DNA of 64,000 nucleotides from CAJXJP01 sp963926055 (GTDB lineage Bacteria > Patescibacteriota > Gracilibacteria > BD1-5 > UBA6164), in the NCBI GenBank assembly GCA_963926055.1, contig CAWUVK010000002.1:1-64000 (forward strand), given 5' to 3'. Made by a program: the position numbers and the translations under genes. A model generated the notes under the pieces. It had not been told where the DNA came from and searched no databases. It saw nothing but the letters and a program-made list of their open reading frames with translations. Position 1 is the stretch's first letter; each line of letters begins with the position of its first letter. Shown here in pieces: positions 53,108 through 61,316 of the stretch.

Positions 53108-55386
53108 TTAGAAGAATCATCTTTCTTAAATAAATCGTCTCTTGTTATATTTCAATCTCATTGACTTACAACTTTCACTTCTCATGTTTCACTATCTTTT
53201 TCTATATAATTTACAATCCCATCGAGTATAGCATTTCTTTTATCTGGATCAGATATTCACATTCTTCTAAATGCTTTATCAAAATCATTCTTATCAAATC
53301 ATCATATACTATTAGTATCAACTAATTCTATAGCAATTTTTTCATAATCTGATTTATCCTTTATTTCTCAATTTTCAATTGTTAATAAAACTGTTCATAA
53401 TTTAACAGAGTTATTTGATACATCTTGTACTTTTAATACATCTTCAACCATTCTTCAAGAATTTGATGATTGAGCAGATGAGCCAAAGTAATCTGGTATT
53501 TCTGCACTTGTAATTCTTTTATTTCAAGCTAATACAGATTTAGCACTTACTTTTGCATCTCATTCGATAAAATCCCATGCATCTTTCATTGACTCTATAT
53601 CATTCACTCTAATTTTATTAATTTTTTCCATAGCTGCAGCTTGATTTATAACTCATCCTTTTTCTACATATTGCTTTAATTGTTTTTTAATAGCTTCTAC
53701 AGAATGTCAATTAGTAACAATTTCATCTAAAGTTCATTTACTACGTAATTGATCTAAGATTGGCAATACTTCTTCATATGTTCAAGATACTTTATTTCAA
53801 AGCTTAACAATTTCTTCATTTCAACCTCACATATTTGAAAAAGGTAATTTTCAAGCTAATTCCGCACCTTTATTTGACTGAGCAGTTTGAAATGAACCCG
53901 CATAAGTACCTGAAGCATTTTTCAAACTCGTCATACTTTGCCCTCCAAATATTGGAGCATATTGTGGCGATTTTTGAATCAGTCAACCAACTTGTTTCCC
54001 AAACGAAGCAATTGGTTCAACCACAGCTTGAGTAATCTTACTTTGGTTAATTGCGGCCATCACAGCTACCCAAAGTACCGCGAGACCAAATAATTGCATA
54101 AGTAAAGTCCCAAAACCAGATTTCATTACATCAAATAATCCATCTGTTTGTTTTCAACTGGTAACAAAATCACCATACATATCTAAATTAAAGTTTTTAA
54201 GAATAGTGATTCTTTGACCATTTCAAGCATCTTTTGAAATTTCAGATCAAGAAGATGTTCCAGGATAATCTGAAGAAGTAACAGGTTCTTTTTGATAATC
54301 TACAAATCCATCAGAGTCAGATTCATTTGAAAAAGAAGATCCTGCTACAAATATAAATAATAAACCAAAAGCAAGTGCAGCTGATACATATACAGGAACC
54401 ATAGCCAGTGACACAAATTCACTTATACTAAACTTCCCTTCCATAAATCAATCTTTTGATTTATCAAAGAAATATAATAGCCCAAATACTGGTGAGAAAA
54501 TCATATACATCCATAACCACATTCATCTTACAAATAATGCAAGACATAAACTCACCATGAGTATAAAATAAATGATAGCAAATAGTAAAATAACAATTAA
54601 GTTTATACCAATTTTAAATAAACTTGTGAACGAATCTACTTCTTGGCCATTTATTTGACTAAGTTGATCAAGTGAAAAGATTCCATATGTATAAATATTA
54701 AGTAAACCATATACTCCATCTGATTTTAATAATTCAGCAATTGAAGTAGTTCCTCCACATCAGCTTGTATTCGCTGTATTTGCAGATTGATCTTTGCCTT
54801 GAGATTTAGATACAACAATGTACGTTGTACAAACTGGTTTAGCTTTAATTTCCTCCCAAGAATTTGTAGGAGAATTTGAAAGTACATCATACGGAAGCAT
54901 CAATACTGAAACCGATAAAAATGATGAAATAGCTATCACTACTTGAACAAACATCCAAGAAAATGGAACAATAAGTACTCAAATGAAAAATTTTGGAAGT
55001 GCTTGTTTTAATTCCCATTTATCTCATTTTCAAATAATATTCATAAAAGCTATAATAATAAGCAAAAATGCAAATATTACATAGACTATATTTGAAATCA
55101 TAATCCATAAATCTTTTAAATGAACATGTAATCAAATACCTGTACCATTTGTCCAACTCGGATTTAAAAATAACCCTACTATACTAGAAAGCATCCCAAT
55201 ACCTGTTGAAACAGTTTGAATTAAGGCATTGTATAAATTTGTTGATTCTGATTCTCAAGCAGTTTTTACACCTTCATTTGCTAAAACTCAATCAGTAGAA
55301 ATCATAAAAAATACAGCAATAAATGCTATATAAAATAGAGTTTTTTTATTTGTTTTCAAAAAATTTAAGATTTTTCCAATCAACAT
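53104..55386 (-). CDS. Large multi-spanning membrane protein, VirB6/TrbL-like topology
   Basis: The protein has 760 residues. A signal-like helix at about 15-36 (TLFYIAFIAVFFMISTDGVL) is followed by at least six hydrophobic helices, e.g. VIVPFSWMFVQVVIAISSFL, LIVILLFAIIYFILMVSLCL and FGTLLMQLFGLAVLWVAVMA. A large loop holds KPVCTTYIVVSKS and TSGCGGTTSIAELL. The last 270 residues are soluble, with SFGKQVGGLIQKSPQYAPIF and ending DGITRDDLFKKDDSSN. This is the shape of the VirB6/TrbL channel component of type IV secretion, but no other secretion gene is adjacent and sequence motifs are weak. TGA-Gly codons are frequent. Confidence 0.55.
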
Positions 55387-55479
55387 ATTTTCGTTGTAAG
55401 TAGTTATTTGTTTCCTCGAGGGATATTTCTAATAAATAATACCATATAATTTTAGTAGGTGCAAAAAATAAAAGTACAA

Positions 55480-55515
55480 AAAAACTAGACTTTTGGCAAA
55501 GTCTAGTTTTAAAAT
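55480..55515 (-). terminator. Rho-independent terminator
   Basis: AAAACTAGACTTT-TGGC-AAAGTCTAGTTTT perfect 13-bp stem after gatB. Confidence 0.85.
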
Positions 55516-55550
55516 ATATTTTTTTGATAGATTTAAATGTATTTTACCTG

Positions 55551-56984
55551 TTATCCTAATTTTTTCTTTAATAATTCATTAAAAATTTTAGGATTTCATT
55601 GCCCTTTAGAAGCTTTCATACATTGTCATACAAAGAAACCAAAAATATTTTCATTTCATCCTTTATAATCTTCAACTTGTTTTGTATTATTTTCAATAAC
55701 GCTATCTACGATTGCTTCGAGTGCTCACATATCATTTTTTTGTCTCAAGTTTTTAGCATCAACTATTTCATCAGCACTTCCACCATTGGTAACTAATTCT
55801 TCAATTACGAGTTTAGAGTTTGTTGAAGAAAGTTCATCTTTATTTACTAATTTTATTACTGTTGCTAACTCTCAAACATCAAATTTCAAATCTTTTACAG
55901 AATCTAATCCTTCAGTTTCTTTAATAATTGCTAGTAAAATAGTAGTAATATAACTACAAGATTTTTTAGGATCTTGAGTTAAAGAAACTAATTCTTCAAA
56001 GTAATCTGACAATTCACTATCACTGGTTAATAATCTTGCATCATCTTCTCCGAGTTTATATTCTTCTAAATAACGAAGTCTTCTTGTGATTGGTAATTCC
56101 ACTTTCATAGCTTCAGCTTCTGCTATAAATTCATCTGTAAGATTTAAAGGTAATAGGTCTGGTTCTGGAAAGTATCTATAATCCATAGCATCTTCTTTTG
56201 ATCTTTGAATAGTTGAAACTCATTTTTCATCATCCCAACCTCTTGTTTCTTGATCTACTTCTCATCCAGATTCTACCACTTTTACTTGTCTTTTGTACTC
56301 AAAATCAATCAGTCTTCAAATACCATTAAAACTATTCACATTTTTATGTTCCGTTCTAGTTCCAAAAGTAGCGCTTCATTCTGGTCTAATGGAAAGATTT
56401 ACATCACATCTCATTTGACCTTTTTCCATATCAGCATCTGAAACACCAGCAGCTCTCATCATTTTTTGTAATTCTCTCAAAAATTCCATTACTTCCTCTC
56501 TATCTCTAAAAACTGGATCAGTAACAATTTCCATAAGTGGCGCTCATGCTCTATTATAATCACAAAGAGTTTTCCCACCAGCATGTGTTAATTTTCATGC
56601 ATCATTTTCTAAATGCATATGATGAATACCAAATTCTCTTGGTTCACCATTAACAATAGTTTTTACACTTCATGCTCATACGATTGGATCATATAGTTGA
56701 GTAATTTGGTAACTCGTTGGATTATCTGGATAAAAATATGTTTTTCTATCAAAACGTGAGTGTTTATTTACTTCACAATTCATCATCATACCTCAAAGTA
56801 GACCTAGTTTCACTACATTTTCATTTAATGCAGGCAGCATTCCTGGGAATCCCATACAAACTGGACAAGTATTTTCATTTGGTTCTACATCAATAGAAAG
56901 TGCATTTTTACATCCACAAAACATTTTTGTATCAGATTTAATTCTCATATGAATTTCTAACCCTATAACTTTTTCGTATTTCAT
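55551..56984 (-). CDS. gatB: Aspartyl/glutamyl-tRNA amidotransferase subunit B
   Basis: The protein has 477 residues. EKVIGLEIHMRIKSDTKMFC, NTCPVCMGFPGMLPALN, SRFDRKTYFYPDNPTSYQIT, HLENDAGKL and DYNRAGAPLMEIVTDP are signature GatB blocks. The C-terminal GatB/YqeY domain ends with MKASKGQGNPKIFNELLKKK. With GatA and GatC it converts Glu-tRNA-Gln (and Asp-tRNA-Asn) to the amidated forms, replacing a GlnRS. gatA and gatC are not in the window. TGA-Gly codons occur within the signature blocks. It appears monocistronic. Confidence 0.97.
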
Positions 56985-57102
56985 CGCTATTTCAATATTT
57001 ATTAAATATTTTTTCCTTAAAAAATTATTCTAAGAATTTGTTTTAATATACAGTAAAAAACAAATATTTCAAACTAAAATTATAAAATTCATACCCAAAT
57101 GT

Positions 57103-57130
57103 TTGCTTTTGATGTGAAGTGTGATAAAAT
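57103..57130 (+). promoter_or_regulatory. Promoter of the HPF-like gene
   Basis: TTGCTT (57103-57108), a 16-nt spacer and TAAAAT (57125-57130), 33 nt before the ATG. Confidence 0.5.
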
Positions 57131-57162
57131 ATTTCTACATTAATTTTTAAACATTTGTAAAC

Positions 57163-57465
57163 ATGGAATTACAAGTAAAATTACATTTAGACAACGAATT
57201 AGAAGGATCTAAAGAAGTAGTTGAAAGACTTATAGATGTGAACTTAAATAACAAGTTAGATAGTTACTTGAAAAAATTTAACAAAGAAGATTCTGAAGGT
57301 ACAATGGAAATTTCACTAGAAAAAAATAAAAAAGGTGAATTTAATGGTAAAATCCAAGCTAGCTTCGATGGAAATTCTTTTAGATCTGAAAGAGAAGATT
57401 TTAAAAAATTAGACGACTTAGTAAATCATTTATTTGATCACATTAAAGTACAATTAGCAGACTAA
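57163..57465 (+). CDS. Ribosome-hibernation/S30AE-like small protein
   Basis: The protein has 100 residues. Its alternating strand-helix pattern with VVERLIDVNLNNKLDSYLKK, EGTMEISLEKNKKGEFNGKI and FKKLDDLVNHLFDHIKVQLAD resembles short HPF/YfiA (S30AE) proteins that bind the small ribosomal subunit in resting cells. All glycines are GGN, as in highly expressed genes here. It has its own promoter and a palindromic terminator. The assignment is by pattern only; a different small ribosome-associated factor is possible. Confidence 0.6.
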   Translation: MELQVKLHLDNELEGSKEVVERLIDVNLNNKLDSYLKKFNKEDSEGTMEISLEKNKKGEFNGKIQASFDGNSFRSEREDFKKLDDLVNHLFDHIKVQLAD

Positions 57466-57473
57466 AAATAAAC

Positions 57474-57518
57474 CGAAAAAATAAAAATCAAGATGTATAC
57501 ATCTTGATTTTTTTATTT
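57474..57518. terminator. Bidirectional palindromic terminator
   Basis: AAAAATCAAGATGTA and TACATCTTGATTTTT form a nearly loop-free stem between convergent genes. Confidence 0.85.
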
Positions 57519-58624
57519 TACAAAATTTCTCATAAAATATAATCCATCACTGGAAATCATTTATAGGTGAGAATAATTTTATTATTTTTTTCTTCTAAAT
57601 AATTATTTTTTAAAAAATAATTTATTTTTTTATTATCGAGTTTATTTTTTGTTTCCCCAGTAATTCAAGTTGTTCTGAGTTCAAACATAAGATTTTCTAT
57701 GAAAATATCTTCTTGAGAATTTTTTTCGAGAATAATATTTTTTCTCGCATAATAATCCATGAAATTTTCACTATTTCTGAATCGAGTATTTTCGAAATAT
57801 CAATACGCTCAAAGTCAAAATGCAAACATATTTTTGTGTGACCAATATGCTTTATTGTGTTCACACTCATAATCTCATTTTGCATAATTTGAAATCTCAT
57901 ATTTATGAAATCAAAAATTTTCTAAAGTTTTCTGAGTTTGTTTATACTCATCTTCAAAATCTTCATCTTTTAGACCTAAATCTACCCAATTTTCAGGATA
58001 GGTAATTTCATCATATTTATGTTCAATAATCTTATCTGCTTCATAATATTCTTCGAGCATATACACAGAAATATGCGTAATAAAATCGTATTTTACTAAA
58101 ATATTTATAATATCTTGAGAAATTTCTCATTTTGATACATAAGGCAATCACAAAATAAAATCTATAGAAATATTTTTTATATTTGTACTTTTTAGATTTT
58201 CTAATGCTTCAAAAATATCTCATTTATTTCCTCTTTGAATTTCATTTAAAGCTTTTTGATTGAGTGTTTGAACTCACATAGAAACTCTATTTATTCCTAC
58301 TTTTTGCCAAGCCGAAATATTTTGTTTCGTTGCATTAGTAGGAGTTGTTTCGAGAGTAATTTCAATATTTTCATCAAAAATATATTTTTGTTTTAAAACC
58401 TCGAAAATTCTTTCTAATTGTGAAAAATTTAATACTCCAGGAGTTCATCAACCAAAATATATAGTTTTTATTTTTTCTTGAGAAATATATTTTGAAGTTT
58501 TTATTTCTTCAATTAAACTTAAAACATATGTTTCTATTTGTAATTCTTGTAATCTTCAAATAGAAGCGAAACGACAATAACTACATTTTCTATCACAAAA
58601 TGGGATATGAATATAAATGTGCAT
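57518..58624 (-). CDS. hemW: HemW-like radical SAM protein
   Basis: The protein has 368 residues. The radical SAM motif is in IHIPFCDRKCSYCRFAS (CxxxCxxC), followed by IKTIYFGGGTPGVL (SAM-binding GGGTP), INRVSMGVQTLN and ISIDFILGLPYVSKGEI. The sequence continues HKYEISNYAKGDYECEHNKAYW and LGAYGYFENTR, typical of HemW rather than HemN. HemW binds haem and is thought to be a haem chaperone; no haem-biosynthesis gene is nearby. The final residues read Leu-TGA(Gly)-Glu-Ile-Leu-stop. Confidence 0.85.
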
Positions 58625-58697
58625 AAATTTTTATTTTTTTATATATTTTAAATAAAAATTATTTTATTTAAATTAAAATTAATTTTTTCTATTATAA

Positions 58698-58733
58698 ATA
58701 AAAAAAACTTCTTTGAAAGAAGTTTTTTTATTT
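58698..58733 (-). terminator. Rho-independent terminator
   Basis: AAAAAACTTCTTT-GAA-AGAAGTTTTTTT hairpin at the end of the HIT/solute-binding unit. Confidence 0.8.
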
Positions 58734-60092
58734 ACAGTCGATTGAAAGGTTTTGAAGTGTAGAATATTTTTTTTGAGAACATAATATTTCATCTTGAAAG
58801 TCTCAAAAATTATCAATATAATTATTTGGATTATCTAAAACTCAAATTATATTTTCATCAAATTTATTTACAATCCCTTTATCAAATGAAACTAACGGGT
58901 GCTGCGCATTATAAAAGTCATTAAGCGTTATGTTATATCCATCTAAAATTTCTTCTTGTAACATACTATCTTCTAAAGAAAGTAGAGCAGGAAGATAATA
59001 TCCATACGCATCGAGAAATGCTTCGGCTCATGAATCACTCGTTAAATATTGTAAAAATATATTTGAAAGTTCTTGATTTTCAACATTTTTAGATTTCACA
59101 AAATAATTATAATTTACTAAAGTTGAACCACTTGTATTAAAATAAAATGGGAAACTTTCTGCAGCTAATAAAGATTTTCTAAATCATTTTTCATCTATTT
59201 GTTTTACTAATCTTGGAAAACCTGCAATCATTGCAATTTCACCTCTAGCAAATAAATCTACATTATTTTGATCAAGTAAAACCATATCTGCATAACGTTT
59301 ATTATAAGTATTTTCTCATTGTTCATCACCAAAAATCATATATCCATTGAGTGCTGCTTTCATTTTTCCATCAGTGACTTGTGCAATTGATGTTACGTTT
59401 TCTTCAAAAAGAAAGAATTGTGAAATAATTTCTCAGACCATTTCAACGGTAGAACCATTCCCCATTCCAAGTGGAATATTATTTGGATATAATTCTCTCA
59501 TTCTAGAAATAGCTGATTTTAAACTCGAAATAGAATCAAAATCTGTTTGTTTAAGACGTTTTGCACGAGAATAAAAAATACCAAGAGTTTCATATCCGAC
59601 AGGAATTCATTTTAAAAATTCTATATTTTTAGGTTCATCAGTTGTATCATCTACTATTGATGATATTAAATCTTGAGAAAAAACATTATTATATTTTTTT
59701 CTAAAATCATTTGGATTTACAATTTTTGGATCAATTCAAAAAGTATAATCCACTAATAAAGTCGAAGAATCTGAATTATTAATCGTGAATAAATCAGGTC
59801 ATTTTTCTTTTGCGAAGGCAGAAGCAAGTGCTAAAGTATATTCTTCATAATCATTAAATGTTTCTATATTTATCTGAGTATTTTTATATTCTGGAAATTT
59901 AGATTTAAAGTTTTCAACCACTTCTTCCATCGGAGTAACTGCATCTTGATACATCCAAATATTAAATGTCTTTATATTATTTGCTGTTGTACCACTAGAG
60001 TTTTTATCACTATTTAAACTTGCAACAAGCCACAAAATTCATAATAAAATAACTCAGAAAATCACTAAAATAATTATTTTGTTTTTATTCAT
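58728..60092 (-). CDS. Extracellular solute-binding protein (ABC sugar type)
   Basis: The protein has 454 residues. An N-terminal hydrophobic helix (IIILVIFGVILLGILWLVAS) is an uncleaved anchor or signal peptide without a lipobox. The ectodomain has IKTFNIWMYQDAVTPMEEVV, LASAFAKEKGPDLFTINNSD, PVGYETLGIFYSRAKRLKQT and GEIAMIAGFPRLVKQI. These match family 1 extracellular solute-binding proteins, usually for sugars. No permease or ATPase gene lies in the window. The ATG comes 4 nt after the HIT gene stop, so it is part of that unit. Confidence 0.8.
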
Positions 60093-60096
60093 ATTT

Positions 60097-60414
60097 TTAT
60101 TTTATATTTGATAATAAATGTAAATGGATATGCATAACTTCTTGTCAGCCTTTTTCTCATACATTAAAATGTAATTTATATCCTTCTTCCACTGCTAAAT
60201 CTTTTGCTAGATTTTTTGCAACAAAAAACATTTCTGATATAAGTTCAGCATCTTCAGGTTCCAGATGATTAATAGTAGGAATTTCTTTTTTTGGGATAAT
60301 TAACAGATGAGTTTTTGCTTGAGGTTGAATATCTTTGATAACAATAATTCTATCATTTTCAAGAACAATATCTGCTGGAATTTCTCTATTGATAATTTTT
60401 GTAAAAATGCTCAT
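60097..60414 (-). CDS. HIT family nucleotide hydrolase/transferase
   Basis: The protein has 105 residues. MSIFTKIINREIPADIVLEN is the classic HIT start, followed by LLIIPKKEIPTINHL and the histidine triad in QEVMHIHLHLLSNIK (HxHxHxx). Family members hydrolyse AMP-lysine or dinucleoside polyphosphates. The middle gene of three, between a small membrane protein (9 nt) and the solute-binding protein (4 nt). Confidence 0.92.
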
Positions 60415-60423
60415 GTAATTTGT

Positions 60424-60681
60424 TTAGTAATCTATTTGTGTATAATCGTTTGTCCCATTTGAAAAGTCTAAACTCGCTGTTGTTTGACTGTCATATTGAG
60501 TAAAAATAAATATGTATCCTAAAATAGTCAAAGTCACTAAAAATATAAATAAAATATTTGTGACTTTTACAATATTATGAGAAAAATTCTTAAATTTATA
60601 AGAATGTAGTCTTGAAATAAAAAATAATCACCAAGCTAATGTTAAAATAAAAGTATAAATTCATAAATAGACAAACAGCAT
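60424..60681 (-). CDS. Small two-helix membrane protein, hypothetical
   Basis: The protein has 85 residues with two membrane helices (LFVYLGIYTFILTLAWGLFF and VTNILFIFLVTLTILGYIFI) and a polar tail ending TNDYTQIDY. Two TGA codons fall in the first helix, so it is only visible in code 25. It lies 9 nt ahead of the HIT gene and likely starts that transcript. The family is not recognised. Confidence 0.6.
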
Positions 60682-60757
60682 AAATTTCAAAAAGTTATTT
60701 TTAAACCAGACTTATTATATAAATCAATTCCTTTTTATTATATTTGATATTTTTTTT

Positions 60758-60786
60758 TTGCAAATTTAATAACTCTCTGTTATAAT
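60758..60786 (+). promoter_or_regulatory. Promoter of the coiled-coil gene
   Basis: TTGCAA (60758-60763), a 17-nt spacer and TATAAT (60781-60786), a near-consensus sigma-70 promoter. Confidence 0.75.
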
Positions 60787-60825
60787 AGTAAAGAACTATA
60801 GATTTAATTTTTGATATATAAAATT

Positions 60826-61200
60826 ATGGCTGAAATTACACATAATGATAAAAAATTTGTGATTTCTGATGAAATTCAAGCACAATATAACGAATTAGTA
60901 CAACTCATTCTTGATACAGATTCAATGGATGACAACGAAAGACAATACTGGTTTGATATTATGCCCTCAATGACGGATGAACAAGTAGACAGACTTTTTA
61001 ATATCCTAGATACTGAAAAGAAAAAACTTCAAGAACTAGAATCAAAATATCAAGAAGAAATTAAATCTCTCAACGAAAAACACCTTATAGAATGGCAAGA
61101 TTTTCAAATGAAAGATAACAAGAAAAAAATCAAAGACGAAGAAGCAAAAGATAAAGATTCTGATGCTGATGACGTTTTAAATATGTTAAATGATTTGTAA
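60826..61200 (+). CDS. Coiled-coil acidic protein, hypothetical
   Basis: The protein has 124 residues, starting MAEITHNDKKFVISDEIQAQ. The middle has YWFDIMPSMTDEQVDRLFNI, and the remainder is a charged coiled coil (LDTEKKKLQELESKYQEEIK). It ends DADDVLNMLNDL. It contains no Gly codon at all. An in-frame upstream ATG at 60811 would add five residues, but 60826 is the better match to spacing. A near-consensus promoter and a perfect terminator frame it. The function is unknown. Confidence 0.65.
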   Translation: MAEITHNDKKFVISDEIQAQYNELVQLILDTDSMDDNERQYWFDIMPSMTDEQVDRLFNILDTEKKKLQELESKYQEEIKSLNEKHLIEWQDFQMKDNKKKIKDEEAKDKDSDADDVLNMLNDL

Positions 61201-61206
61201 AAATTA

Positions 61207-61244
61207 GAAAAAACCCACTAAAATTAATTTTAGTGGGTTTTTAT
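61207..61244 (+). terminator. Perfect hairpin terminator
   Basis: AAAAACCCACTAAAATT and AATTTTAGTGGGTTTTT form a loop-free perfect stem. Confidence 0.85.
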
Positions 61245-61261
61245 TTTTGAATATACATAAT

Positions 61262-61304
61262 AAAATAAAAAAACACTCAAAATAAATTTTGAGTGTTTTT
61301 TTTG
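61262..61304 (-). terminator. Terminator after rpoC
   Basis: AAAACACTCAAAAT-AA-ATTTTGAGTGTTTT stem with A and T tracts, 3' of the rpoC stop. Confidence 0.85.
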
Positions 61305-61316
61305 AAATTCAGGGAA

